A DNA stretch of 64,000 nt from JAGVSR01 sp963786675 (GTDB taxonomy: Bacteria > Pseudomonadota > Alphaproteobacteria > Rhizobiales > Hyphomicrobiaceae): contig CAWAZY010000003.1 of NCBI GenBank assembly GCA_963786675.1, positions 1 to 64,000 on the forward strand, read 5' to 3'. The notes under the pieces were generated by a model that saw only the letters and a list, made by a program, of their open reading frames with translations, did not search any database and was not told where the DNA came from. Below are positions 1 to 8,635 of the stretch, piece by piece. Each line of letters opens with the position of its first letter. Position 1 is the stretch's first letter. Position numbers and translations under genes: made by a program.

Positions 1-1
1 C

Positions 2-67
2 CTGTCCGTCGTCGAATGCTTTGAGACAGTTTACGGTTTGATCGAGCGGAGGCTCGGGGTCATCTAG
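2..67 (+). CDS. possible C-terminal end of a gene entering from the left
   Basis: One forward frame stays open from the window edge and ends at a TAG at 65-67. It would encode about 21 residues (LSVVECFETVYGLIERRLGV followed by I). The residues look protein-like but are too few to assign a family. It would converge on the DUF5681 gene. This may simply be chance. Confidence 0.2.
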   Translation: MSVVECFETVYGLIERRLGVI

Positions 68-137
68 GTGTTGATGTCGGACACTTCTTCTTAGGTCGCG
101 TCTCTTCAGCCAAAGAGATATTAAACAATCGCCTTCG

Positions 138-563
138 CTAGTTGATCGGTTCTGGATCACTCGGCGGCCCATCCTTCGGCGAGTATCGAGCCACCCACTC
201 CTCGGGGGTCAGCTCTTCAGGCACGACAAGATAACCGACCGAGTGTTGCGTCCTCTCCTGTTGAGTGTACCGCTCGCTGAATCGCAAATAGAGCGCCGAG
301 GCGCCGGACTTGCCAGCTGCGGCCAGTTGCTTGAGGGTCATAACGATGACCTCAAGCGTCGTGTAGCGCACGCGTGCGCCCTTCGGCTGGCCCGACAGGC
401 GCTGCATTTCGCCGAGCACGCGGCCAGCGATGTGAGCTCGGCTTCGTGACTTCGGCGGGCGTCCGAGCGGATTACCGGACTGCCCCTTCTTGAACTGCGA
501 TGCCTTCGGCGGCCGGCCATAACCGACCCGCTCGTCGCGCGGATCCTCAGTCTTTTCGTCCAT
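138..563 (-). CDS. DUF5681 domain-containing protein (phage-associated)
   Basis: This 141-residue protein carries near its N terminus (about residues 14-38) the signature VGYGRPPKASQFKKGQSGNP, followed by LGRPP, typical of DUF5681 proteins. These are small basic proteins of unknown function, often next to terminase or methyltransferase genes in phages and phage-like islands. A strong AGGAGG ribosome-binding site lies just before the ATG at 563. The start overlaps the end of the upstream gene by 17 bases, as in a tight operon. It is the last gene on this strand before the window edge, so neighbours of the module are missing. Confidence 0.75.
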   Translation of the reverse strand: MDEKTEDPRDERVGYGRPPKASQFKKGQSGNPLGRPPKSRSRAHIAGRVLGEMQRLSGQPKGARVRYTTLEVIVMTLKQLAAAGKSGASALYLRFSERYTQQERTQHSVGYLVVPEELTPEEWVARYSPKDGPPSDPEPIN

Positions 564-985
564 TGAAACACCTCCTCAGCCTTTGGATGCCGAGCGCCTT
601 GTAGACAAGCATCATGGTCGGGATGATCGACACCGGCTTTCCATCAGGATTGTCGGGCACGGCGAAGATCTCTTTCTGGATCTCTTCGGGCAAATCCTTC
701 GGCACAACGAAAACACCGCCCGAGACGGGTGGCTGCGGCTCCTTGATGAGTTTATGCTTCTCGGCCTCACCGAGCAGAAGTTTCATCGAGGCGACGCACT
801 TTTCGATCAGCGACTTCCGCACGTGCTGGCGCAGCATCGCCTCATAAGGATCGATCGCTTTCACTTCGCCGTCGCGCTTCATGCCGGACGGGCGCCTTAA
901 GCGCGGCAGTGAGATCGATCGGATCACTTTGGCGTCGAGCGGACTTTCGCGTCCGCCTATCCTTCGTTTCCTCGGTCTTGCTCAT
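547..985 (-). pseudogene. DUF5681-type companion protein with an apparent frameshift
   Basis: The open part encodes MKRDGEVKAIDPYEAMLRQH and continues to a stop at 547-549; it resembles the C-terminal half of DUF5681-family proteins. The better start lies upstream at 985 (ATG preceded by GAGGAG) and reads MSKTEETKDRR, then DPIDLTAALKAPV, in a frame one base away from the downstream part. Joining the frames near 880-895 gives one continuous protein of about 145 residues. Either a single-base indel has broken the gene, or translation restarts at the internal ATG at 882, or there is a sequencing error. The order methyltransferase, this gene, DUF5681 gene fits a phage-like operon. Confidence 0.6.
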
Positions 986-1013
986 GCTGCGGTCTCCTCA
1001 CGCGTTGTTGCGA

Positions 1014-2324
1014 TCAGCATCGACTTGCCGCTCGCGAGCGACATCGGCGAAGGTCTGGCCGGTCGCTGACAAGAACGGCCTCGATCTTCGCAATCTTGGT
1101 CAGGCGTTTCAGGATGACGTCGCAGTAGAGCGGGTCGAGCTCGATGCCGTAGCCGCGGCGCCCAGTCTTGTGGGCAGCGACCAGCGTCGTGCCGGAGCCG
1201 GCGAAGGCGTCGAGGACGATGGACCTGCGGGTCGAACAGTCGAGGATCGCGTCGGCGACAAGCGCGACCGGCTTGACGGTCGGATGCAAGGCGAGGTCCT
1301 CGTCGCGCGTGGCGCCGAAGGCGTTGGCGCCGGCGTAGGTCCAGACGTTCGTGCGGTAGCGGCCGTGCTTGCCCAGCTCGACGTTGTTGATGTGCGGCGC
1401 CGTCCCGACCTTGAACACGAAGACCAGCTCGTGCTGGGAGCGATAGAGGCATCCCATGCCGCCGTTGGTCTTCGCCCAGACGCAGAGGTTCTTGAAGTCG
1501 GCATAGCGGCCGCGGGCGGCGGCCAGCACCTCGCCTATGTGCCGCCAGTCCATGCAGATGAAGTGGATCGCGCCGTCGACGGAGACTTCGACGAGGTTGT
1601 CGAAAACCTTGGCAAGGAAGGCCGTGAACTCGGCTTCGGTCATCTCGCCGGAAGCCATGGCGAACTCGCGATGTTTGACCGCGCCGAGCCCCGAGACATG
1701 GCCCTCGATCGGAACGTTGTAGGGCGGGTCGGTGAAGACCAACTGGGCCTTCTCGCCGGCAAGGAGCGAGCCATAGGTCTCCGGCGCGGTCGAGTCGCCG
1801 CAAATCAGCCGATGCGGGCCGATCTGCCAGATGTCGCCCAGGCGCGTGACCGGCGGGCCCTCGACCAGAGGCACCTCGTCGGCCGGATCAGCCTTTGCCG
1901 GCTTTTCGTTGAGCTCGTCGATCAGGACGTCGATCTCGGGCAACTCAAAGCCGGTTACCGAGATGTCGAAGTCGAGCTCCAGTTCCATCAGATTCTGAAG
2001 CTCGATCGCGAGGATTTCGCGATCCCAGCCAGCCTTCTCGGCGAGCTTGTTGTCCGCGAGGATGTAGGCGCGCTTCTGCGCCTCAGTCAGATGCTCGAGC
2101 CGAATGGTCGGTACGGTCGGAAGACCGAGCAGCTTGGCGGCCTCGACGCGCCCGTGGCCGGCGACGATGCCATCGGCTTTGTCGATCAGGACGGGGTTGT
2201 TGAAGCCGAACGCCTTGATGCTCGCGGCTATTTCGGCGATCTGCTTGGGACTATGGGTGCGGGCATTTCGGCTATAGGGTTTGAGCTCGCTGGGAGAGCG
2301 ATGCTCGACTCTTAGGCTAGTCAT
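1014..2324 (-). CDS. ParB-domain DNA N6-adenine methyltransferase (3' end frameshifted)
   Basis: A ParB/Spo0J-like N-terminal domain (about residues 1-100, with PVLIDKADGIVAGHGRVEAA) is fused to a methyltransferase. The catalytic motif DPPYN appears before the SAM-binding motif DAFAGSGTT, the order of beta-class amino-methyltransferases, which modify adenine N6. The start at 2324 is chosen for its GAGAGG ribosome-binding site. The normal family ending (TGQTFADVARER) is found one frame away from about 1066 onward, ending at TGA 998-1000. The annotated ending after 1066 is therefore probably out of frame. The catalytic motifs lie upstream of the lesion, so activity may survive. Orphan enzymes of this type are common in phages and islands. 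Confidence 0.85.
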   Translation of the reverse strand: MTSLRVEHRSPSELKPYSRNARTHSPKQIAEIAASIKAFGFNNPVLIDKADGIVAGHGRVEAAKLLGLPTVPTIRLEHLTEAQKRAYILADNKLAEKAGWDREILAIELQNLMELELDFDISVTGFELPEIDVLIDELNEKPAKADPADEVPLVEGPPVTRLGDIWQIGPHRLICGDSTAPETYGSLLAGEKAQLVFTDPPYNVPIEGHVSGLGAVKHREFAMASGEMTEAEFTAFLAKVFDNLVEVSVDGAIHFICMDWRHIGEVLAAARGRYADFKNLCVWAKTNGGMGCLYRSQHELVFVFKVGTAPHINNVELGKHGRYRTNVWTYAGANAFGATRDEDLALHPTVKPVALVADAILDCSTRRSIVLDAFAGSGTTLVAAHKTGRRGYGIELDPLYCDVILKRLTKIAKIEAVLVSDRPDLRRCRSRAASRC

Positions 2325-2738
2325 GGAAAACCTCTCATAATGAGAGGTGTCGCGTGCTATCGGACGGGAAAAACCGGGGCACGATGCAGCGACACCTCGT
2401 TGACACGAAGTTGTCGCCATCGGTCCGTCGCTAATCCCGATCGATATTCCGACTATTGCCCGTCACCGATCCCACTTGCGGGGCGAATAGGTTCATGGGG
2501 CTCACGGTTCGTTTCGCGGCTCGGTCCTTCAGCGCTCGAACAAGTTCATTACAAACCCCACTGCCGGGAATCCTAGTGAAGCGCTGGCGAACGAAACATA
2601 TGATAAAAACGCTGAACTTTCAATGGCCTGACGAGACTGAGAACCCGAGCGAAGTTAACCATAGCGGCCGGCTGAGGCCGCTCTTTGCGCTTCCCTAATA
2701 TCTGCGCCTAAACCACTGCTCCGACCGCAACTCGCTCT

Positions 2739-2899
2739 GATCAGCCCGCAAAATTCTCTGTTATTTTCGCGGAGTCAATGGCGCCATAACCCACTGTAGT
2801 TACGCATAAAATCTGCGGTCCGGGCCGAGCTTTAAGCCTAGAAAGTGCGGAAATACCCTGGTCCTGAGACCCGTTCGCGCCAGACTGCCTCCACAGCCA
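2739..2899 (+). repeat. dispersed direct repeat, left copy
   Basis: Two blocks recur exactly and in the same orientation near 42.3 kb. A 16-mer, GATCAGCCCGCAAAAT, is at 2739-2754 and again at 42281-42296. A 26-mer starting CTGAGACCCGTTCGCG is at 2864-2889 and again at 42306-42331. Here the blocks are 109 bases apart; in the right copy they are 9 bases apart. Similarity continues weakly past the 26-mer (CACAGCCA, then an A/T-rich stretch). It could be an element end, an attachment remnant or a shared non-coding repeat. Confidence 0.75.
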
Positions 2900-3138
2900 C
2901 GCAACCTTTTGAAATCGCGCGTTTTTCGTATTCTATGCACTCTGCGGAATTGCGTCGACAAGTGCGCGGGTTAGCGCCCTCGACATCGCAGCAGTGCCGA
3001 TCGGAGACGGCGAATGCCACCGGGACGGTCCGGGAATACATCTGGCTCAGCGCTCCGATTGTCGCGCGCGAACTGGCGCGCGGCGTGAATCGGCAGCGCC
3101 AGCAAGAGAGAGGCCGAGATCGCGCCGGCATTTTGGTT

Positions 3139-3417
3139 GCATGCCTCCGGCATGACGGGAAGCCGCACCACCGTGGACCGGCCCTTAACGGTGGTCCGCG
3201 CGCACTCTCATTTGCCCGCCTCCGTCACACGCTTCTTGCCTGCCTCCGGCAGGACGGGGCGCGGCGCAGTCGATCACGGGTTCGGCGACGCTCAACGCGC
3301 ACTTCCCCGGCGCCCCTTGCTTCCCTGCTTCCAGCACTCTTTGGCTTGCACGCTTCCAGCAGGACACGATCCGACGCCCGGGCGCTTACTCTTTGACTTG
3401 CCTGCCTCCGGCAAACG
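3139..3417. repeat. cluster of short GCCTCCGGC palindromes
   Basis: Perfect inverted repeats CATGCCTCCGGCATG (3140-3154) and CCTGCCTCCGGCAGG (3239-3253) are followed by variants at about 3325, 3350 and 3397, several preceded by CTTGC. Related units recur at about 4255-4300 inside the start of the pseudopilin gene. They resemble REP-like hairpin elements. Confidence 0.65.
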
Positions 3418-3431
3418 TTGTTGAACGCGTC

Positions 3432-4034
3432 ATGGCCCATCAACCGCCTTTCGATGTGCACACGGCCGTGGCTCCCGGCGCGCACCAATCGCCAGTGGTG
3501 CTGGCTCTCGCCGTGGCCGGCCTCTACGCTGCCGCCGCGCTCCCCGCATTCCTTCTCATGCCGCCGCTGCCCGGAGCCGACGTGCTGGCCGGCGCGGGGC
3601 TTGCCGCAACGCTCGTCGCGCTGAGCGTGGTCGATCTGCGCCACTGGCGCCTGCCCGATGCGTTGACCCTGCCGCTGGTGCTGGCCGGTATCCTGTGCGC
3701 CGCCGTTCTCGGCTGGGATACACCCGAGGCGCGCGCGGCTGCCGCCGCTGGGGGCTTTCTGGTTTTCGCGCTGATCGGCTGGGTCTACCGGCGTGTGCGA
3801 GGAATTGATGGACTAGGCCTTGGCGATGCCAAGCTGCTGGCGGCGTCGGGCGCCTGGGTCGGATTTGCCGGGCTGCCGTCGGTCGTCCTTTGGGCCTGCG
3901 GACTTGCCGGACTTTGGCTGCTGGTCATGCAGGTGAAGGGCGCGTCGCTGGGCCGTCATACGGGGCTGCCGTTCGGTCCGGTCTTGGCTGCGGGAACCTG
4001 GCTCGTCTGGCTCTACGGCCCGCTCATGTCCTGA
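3432..4034 (+). CDS. gspO: prepilin leader peptidase, A24 family (type II secretion/type IV pilus)
   Basis: This 200-residue membrane protein has the two catalytic aspartate motifs of A24 peptidases: the first within VDLRHWRLPD (about residue 75) and the second within GLGLGDAKLLA (about residue 130). Several hydrophobic segments surround them. Family members cleave the leader of pseudopilins at the inner membrane. It lacks the N-terminal cysteine-containing methyltransferase domain of full GspO/PilD proteins, so it is a short form. The ATG at 3432 is preferred because the longer reading runs into the repeat cluster. The following gene encodes a likely substrate. Confidence 0.85.
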   Translation: MAHQPPFDVHTAVAPGAHQSPVVLALAVAGLYAAAALPAFLLMPPLPGADVLAGAGLAATLVALSVVDLRHWRLPDALTLPLVLAGILCAAVLGWDTPEARAAAAAGGFLVFALIGWVYRRVRGIDGLGLGDAKLLAASGAWVGFAGLPSVVLWACGLAGLWLLVMQVKGASLGRHTGLPFGPVLAAGTWLVWLYGPLMS

Positions 4035-4251
4035 AGCCCCGACACCGGCCTGCCGCGTGTGGGGGCAACGATGCGGGGTCCCACAAATTCATCACGGCCA
4101 CACGCCCCGCCTTGTTGCCTGGGGGCACTCCCGATAGGGTACGGCCATTGCCGCTCATACTGCTGTTGCGATGGTTTCGAGGCTCCGAATGTTGCGCTGG
4201 TTACTGAACGCGAAATCGCGCCGCGGCCGCCCGCCTTCGCCGGCCGGCACT

Positions 4252-4695
4252 ATGCTTCCTCGCCTCCGGCGCACCTTACCTGCACGCCTCCGGCGCGACG
4301 CAGGCTACACGTTGCTCGAATTGCTCGTCGTACTCGGCATCATCGTGCTCATCGCCACCATCGCCGCGCCGCAGGTGCTGCGCTATCTCGGCGCCGCGCG
4401 CACGGAAACCGCCAAGGCGCAGATCAGCGCGCTGTCCACGGCGGTGGAACTCTACGCGCTCGACCATGGCGGATTTCCATCGCAACAGGCGGGTTTGCGC
4501 GCGCTGGTGGCGCAGCCGCCCGGCGACACGCGCTGGAAAGGGCCCTACCTGCGCCGCGCGACGGGACTGACCGATCCCTGGGGCCATCCTTATCGCTACC
4601 GGCCAGTGGGCCGCGGTGGCCAGCCCGACATCTATTCGCTCGGCCGCGATAACGCGCCCGGCGGCACGGGCGAGGATCAGGACATCACGAATTGA
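4252..4695 (+). CDS. gspG: GspG-like major pseudopilin
   Basis: The protein has a short basic leader, a G-Y cleavage site and the class III signal GYTLLELLVVLGIIVLIAT. It ends with the GspG-type globular domain (AQISALSTAVELYALDHGGF, then DPWGHPYRYR and GRDN). GspG forms the pseudopilus that drives type II secretion across the outer membrane. The ATG at 4252 gives a leader of about 18 residues; an upstream ATG at 4171 would give 45, which is unusual. The leader region contains two of the GCCTCCGGC repeat units. No other gsp genes follow, so the pair with gspO is isolated here. Confidence 0.88.
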   Translation: MLPRLRRTLPARLRRDAGYTLLELLVVLGIIVLIATIAAPQVLRYLGAARTETAKAQISALSTAVELYALDHGGFPSQQAGLRALVAQPPGDTRWKGPYLRRATGLTDPWGHPYRYRPVGRGGQPDIYSLGRDNAPGGTGEDQDITN

Positions 4696-4801
4696 ATGGG
4701 TGGACTGCGTTGATCAGCAGGTCGGAGCCCTGACATACCCCCGCGCCGATCGGACAAGCCTACAAGCGGCAAGCGCGTGCGACGGCCCCGCGGCCGATGG
4801 T

Positions 4802-5341
4802 CTATGACGCGAGCAGAAAGTACGCCAGAACGCCGAGCATGAAGAGCGACATGCCGGCATGTGCGAGAGCGAAGGCGTGCCATCCGCGTCCGGTATTGCC
4901 ACCGGGTGGACTGGTCTCGCGCAGCATCATCTTTTGGCCCGCAAAGCCCCCGATCCATTCCGCCAGTTCGGCGGGCACCACCATCTTGACGTCATGCGCC
5001 TTGCGGAACTGCAGCTCCGTGGAGCGTGCGTCCAGGTACCAGGATGTCCTCCAGCCGCTAATATCCCCATACGGAATGAAGAGCGGATCGTGAAACAACG
5101 AAAAGGGGGGGAGCACGCGGAGGGACACGCCGGTTTGGTGGACGCCGACAGTTAAGATCCCCTTCAGTGAATTGAAGCCGCTGAGGCCCAGTAGAACCGC
5201 GCTCTGCATATGGCGCTTTTCGAGCGGAGGGCCGGGCGCCTTCGCATAGCTTTGCGCGAGGTATCGCCAACGGCGCGCGGTCGCCCGCAGCATCCCGAAG
5301 AAAAGTGCCAAGAAGACGCTCATTCCAAACAACGACAGCAC
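4802..5341 (-). CDS. hypothetical membrane protein
   Basis: This 179-residue protein was not recognised. It has a hydrophobic N-terminal segment (about 1-20), a polar central domain with the stretch LPPFSLFHDPLFIPYGDISG, and a C-terminal membrane segment (about 158-177). The layout suggests a bitopic or hairpin inner-membrane protein with a folded middle domain. It converges with gspG and stands alone. Confidence 0.6.
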   Translation of the reverse strand: MLSLFGMSVFLALFFGMLRATARRWRYLAQSYAKAPGPPLEKRHMQSAVLLGLSGFNSLKGILTVGVHQTGVSLRVLPPFSLFHDPLFIPYGDISGWRTSWYLDARSTELQFRKAHDVKMVVPAELAEWIGGFAGQKMMLRETSPPGGNTGRGWHAFALAHAGMSLFMLGVLAYFLLAS

Positions 5342-5644
5342 GGCGGGTCACGCTCCAAGTCCGGCGCGCGCGGGCAGATACGCGCCATGCCGCTGGGATG
5401 ATGATGCGGCCGCATAGGATAGGGGCATCGTCTAAAGATATCGTAAGTTAACGCGGTGTTTGCCGGGGGATGCGTGGTCGTCGCGTGAATGTCGGCTCCG
5501 TGGGGAGCGGACATCGAGCCACCTTCGATCGGGACGAGGCGCGGATGAACGTGCACGTCCGAGGATTTGCCTGCAACTCGACCAGAGCTTTCACAAACTC
5601 TTCAAAAGCAACGCGACAGCCGAACACGCGTTGGATTTTTTGTT

Positions 5645-6085
5645 ATGCTTGGAAAGGAACGGCCCCGGGTGGAATGCCCAGAGGCAACCTGTGGAGACGA
5701 CCTTTTGAAGCCAGTGGAGGCAAGCTCGGTTGAGATCGCCTTACTACAACGCCTCGCTCACCTGGAGCGGCTGGCCGTCAGGCTCGACAGTCAGTACAGA
5801 GTCCCTGGAACGCAAATCCGCTTCGGTATTGACCCGGTACTAGGCTTGGTTCCGGTCGTTGGTGATTTGTGCATGGCGGCGATAGGCACGAAGATTATCG
5901 TTGAGGCCCATAGGATGGGTGTGCCGCACCCGGTTCTTTTCCGAATGATAGGTCACACGAGCCTCGACCTTCTCATAGGGATGGTACCGATCGCCGGGCC
6001 CATCGCCGACGCATTCTACCGCACCAACGAACGCAACCTACATCTCCTCCTGGTGCACTTGGCCCGCCGTGATCCTGCCTCGTGA
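5645..6085 (+). CDS. DUF4112 domain-containing membrane protein
   Basis: The C-terminal 110 residues match DUF4112 (IRFGIDPVLGLVPVVGD, then DLLIGMVPIAGPIADAFYRT), a small membrane domain of unknown function with glycine/proline-rich hydrophobic hairpins. The start is uncertain: the ATG at 5645 is taken here, and an earlier one at 5567 would add 26 residues without improving the match. The gene ends 6 bases before the end of the convergent hemolysin-type gene. Confidence 0.75.
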   Translation: MLGKERPRVECPEATCGDDLLKPVEASSVEIALLQRLAHLERLAVRLDSQYRVPGTQIRFGIDPVLGLVPVVGDLCMAAIGTKIIVEAHRMGVPHPVLFRMIGHTSLDLLIGMVPIAGPIADAFYRTNERNLHLLLVHLARRDPAS

Positions 6086-6091
6086 TCGTGC

Positions 6092-7390
6092 CTAAAGAAC
6101 GCGGCGATGAGGCGTCAGAATGCGCCGTGCGAGCACCTTGTCGATACGGCGGCCATCCAGATCCACGACTTCAAAGCGCCAGCCATTTACGTCAACGTAC
6201 TCCCCGGTGGCGGGAATATGCATCATCTGAGACAGCACAAATCCGGCCAATGTTTCGTATGATCGCTGTTCGGGCAGCTTGATGGTGAGTTTGTCGGCCA
6301 TCTCGTCCACTGGCATTGCACCGGCGAGCAGCCAGGAACCATCGTCACGCTCGACTGCGTAAGGATCACTCCCTTCAGAGTCCGAGATGAACACGCCAGC
6401 GATGGCTTCGAGTACGTCGGCCGGTGTTACTAGGCCTTGGAAGTTGCCGTACTCATCGTGAATGAGAGCCATCGGCACTTTTGCGTCCCTGAGTATTGCC
6501 AAGACATCAAGTGCGTCCGTTGTTTCTGGCACAATCGGTGCGGTTTTCACATGCTGCCGCACATCAAGCGGCTCATCCCGCAAGATGGATGCCAGCAACT
6601 CCCGTGTTTGTACCACGCCGATCAAGACATCGATCGATCCCTCCCCAACCGGAATAAGGGAGTGTGGTGTTGCTATGAGCTTGTTGCGAATGGCTTCGCT
6701 TGATGCTGCGATGTCAATCCAATTGACTTCAGTGCGGGGCGTCATGAGGCCGACGATGTCTCGATCAGCAAGGCGCATTACGCCCGCAATCATTTCCCGC
6801 TCGCCGCTTTCGATGACGCCAGCACTCTCCGCTTCGGCGATGAGTGTCTTGATCTCCTCGTCAGTCACGCGAAACTCCGGCTCCGTCGAGCTGCCGAAGA
6901 GTCGAAATACCAACCGTGTCGAAGCATCCAGAATCGAGACTGCAGGCGCGGCCGCGCGTGAGAACGCGTCCATAATCGGAGCGACGACGCATGCAATGGG
7001 CTCAGCGTTCCTGAGCGCAAGGTTCTTTGGAACAAGTTCGCCGACGATGACGGAAAGATAGGTAATGACGATAATGACCAAGCCGAAACCCAGAGGCCCT
7101 GCGATGGCGTCAGATACGCCGAGCTTCACTAAATCCTCTGCGGCGTACTCTCCAAATGTCTCACCGGAGTAAGCGCCGTTGATAATGCCTACAAGCGTAA
7201 TGCCAATCTGCACAGCCGAGAGGAACCTGCCAGGATTGGTAGCAAGCGCGAGCGCGCGCTCAGCTCCTGGAACCCCCGACGCCGCCATCGCCTTAAGACG
7301 AGGCCGACGCGCCGAAACTACCGCTAGTTCCGAAAGAGCAAAAAGCCCATTCAGGAGAATGAGTCCAAGGACAATCAGAATTTCGATCAC
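6092..7390 (-). CDS. CNNM/CorC-HlyC family membrane protein (hemolysin-type)
   Basis: At 432 residues it has the three-part architecture of this family. An N-terminal DUF21/CNNM membrane domain (residues 1-180, including ELVPKNLALRNAEP) is followed by a pair of CBS domains (about 200-330, with MTPRTEVNWIDI and IHDEYGNFQGLVTPADV). A C-terminal CorC_HlyC domain (about 345-425) completes it. Relatives act in magnesium or cobalt transport or resistance; the old hemolysin label is not a safe function. It is transcribed alone. Confidence 0.9.
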   Translation of the reverse strand: MIEILIVLGLILLNGLFALSELAVVSARRPRLKAMAASGVPGAERALALATNPGRFLSAVQIGITLVGIINGAYSGETFGEYAAEDLVKLGVSDAIAGPLGFGLVIIVITYLSVIVGELVPKNLALRNAEPIACVVAPIMDAFSRAAAPAVSILDASTRLVFRLFGSSTEPEFRVTDEEIKTLIAEAESAGVIESGEREMIAGVMRLADRDIVGLMTPRTEVNWIDIAASSEAIRNKLIATPHSLIPVGEGSIDVLIGVVQTRELLASILRDEPLDVRQHVKTAPIVPETTDALDVLAILRDAKVPMALIHDEYGNFQGLVTPADVLEAIAGVFISDSEGSDPYAVERDDGSWLLAGAMPVDEMADKLTIKLPEQRSYETLAGFVLSQMMHIPATGEYVDVNGWRFEVVDLDGRRIDKVLARRILTPHRRVL

Positions 7391-8011
7391 GTAAACTGCG
7401 GCCGACGTGTTCGCGTCTAAGCCACTCCTGTCGTGGGAAAAACCCGCTTAGGGTGATAGGGGTTACCGTAGGCCCCGTCAATATTGCGCTGATATCAATG
7501 GCCGGGGCCACGACGCAATACCGCTATGCTCACACCACTACCGATGAGGCCAGGAAAATAGGAAGCGAACGTCAGCCAAGGACTTGGATCAGGCGCCTGA
7601 AGTTCAAGGTAAGCCGCCAGAACTGCCAATGTGATAAGTCGTGATGCTATGGCGTAAGCCAAGGTTCTTCGGAAAAGGCATCTCGTCTCCAGGCACCGAA
7701 GCGCGGTAGACTACCTTGGATCTGGGGAGAATTATGCAGGCTCACCAGAAGTCCGAATTTTTCGGTCACAGATGCCACGGGTGCCAAGTTCTTTTTTTGC
7801 GGCCGCATCAGACGTGCGGCTCGTCAAACCTGCCACAAAGTATTGGCTACCGCCCGCATCCCTTGCGCTGGTGCAATCGTGGTGCCCGACGGTCAAAGTC
7901 AGTCATATTTTGCTGCAACGCGTCGTCTGCCATGTGCGGCACTCGGGACCATAGTGGACGGTTCAGAACATTCGAAGCTGCTGCATGGCCCGCCGCGAGT
8001 AGCTTCGTCAC
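7391..8011. other. intergenic region without a convincing gene
   Basis: About 620 bases separate the hemolysin-type gene from mntR. One forward frame starting at ATG 7734 has a GGGGAG motif upstream and could encode about 114 residues with several cysteines. Its composition is not protein-like and no family is recognised. I see no RNA gene here. Confidence 0.4.
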
Positions 8012-8452
8012 CTACCGCTTGCGTTGGGTCCTGGCGAGGTGCTTGCGGAACGCGTCGAGTGTGACGCCGCTGACGTGATGCTCGATGCCTTCCGCGTCGG
8101 CTTCGGCGGTTTCCGCGTCGACGCCGAGGGCGAGCAGAAAATCCCGCACGACGCGGTGGCGCTCGCGCGAGGCGTCGGCAAGCCCGCGTCCCTTCTCGGT
8201 GAGAAAAATGGCGCGATAGGGTTCACTGCTGACGAACCCGTCACGTTGCAAGCGCTGGATCGTATTGGCCACCGTCGGCTTGGTGACCCCGAGACACTCG
8301 GCCAGATCGACCACGCGGGCCTCGCCCTTCTCGTCGATAAGATCCGCGATCAACTCCACGTAATCCTCGGCCATCTCGATTTGATGGGCTTCGCGCACCC
8401 GCTGAAAGCGCTCGGCGCGTTTGGGACCCGTGCGGCTTTCCGCCAATGTCAT
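8012..8452 (-). CDS. mntR: manganese-responsive regulator MntR (DtxR family)
   Basis: The 146-residue protein has the DtxR/MntR winged helix (ARVVDLAECLGVTKPTVANT, residues about 45-65) and the metal-binding dimerisation helices with ERHRVVRDFLLALGV and EGIEHHVS. It lacks the SH3-like domain of DtxR, as MntR proteins do. It is expected to repress manganese uptake genes when Mn(II) is abundant. The start at 8452 is chosen for the GAGGAA ribosome-binding site just upstream; longer in-frame starts exist. It is divergent from the sit transporter, with an MntR-type palindrome between them. Confidence 0.93.
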   Translation of the reverse strand: MTLAESRTGPKRAERFQRVREAHQIEMAEDYVELIADLIDEKGEARVVDLAECLGVTKPTVANTIQRLQRDGFVSSEPYRAIFLTEKGRGLADASRERHRVVRDFLLALGVDAETAEADAEGIEHHVSGVTLDAFRKHLARTQRKR

Positions 8453-8497
8453 CGTTGCTTCCTCAGTCGTCATGGCGCGCTGCCACACCTGCCGATC

Positions 8498-8530
8498 TTG
8501 ACAATGAAGTTAGCACGGGCTAACTATTTA
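8498..8530 (+). promoter_or_regulatory. MntR operator overlapping a sitA promoter
   Basis: The perfect inverted repeat GTTAGC-ACGG-GCTAAC lies at 8509-8524. Its core TAGC-N4-GCTA has the same arrangement as the E. coli MntR box. A TTGACA hexamer at 8498-8503 sits just upstream, so the palindrome fills the spacer of a candidate sigma-70 promoter directed toward sitA. Binding there would block transcription. Confidence 0.8.
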
Positions 8531-8635
8531 TGTCGAGGCTAAATTTGGGATGCCAGAGTTCGGGATTCCATGGTTGTGAGAGTTCGGAGTTTCGCAGTGC
8601 CCCAAGATTTTGGAACCGGGTGATTGAGGAGCGCG

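Larger units (their letters stand above)
2325..3431. other. long intergenic region rich in short repeats
   Basis: No convincing gene is seen in these 1.1 kb; the open frames present lack family features and credible ribosome-binding sites. The region holds a dispersed repeat shared with the 42.3-kb region (2739-2899) and a run of small palindromes with the core GCCTCCGGC (3139-3417). It looks like decayed mobile-element sequence between the phage-like module and the pseudopilin genes. Confidence 0.5.

Noticed and set aside
909..2315. 468-codon open frame on the plus strand
   Set aside because: It is the antisense of the ParB-methyltransferase gene, which has clear motifs and a ribosome-binding site; the product shows no family features.
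3139..3417. regular short repeats considered as a CRISPR array
   Set aside because: Units are about 15 bases, palindromic, irregularly spaced and variable; no cas genes are nearby.
7734..8078. possible cysteine-rich protein of about 114 residues with GGGGAG upstream
   Set aside because: It runs into the 3' end of mntR on the opposite strand, composition is not protein-like and no family is recognised.
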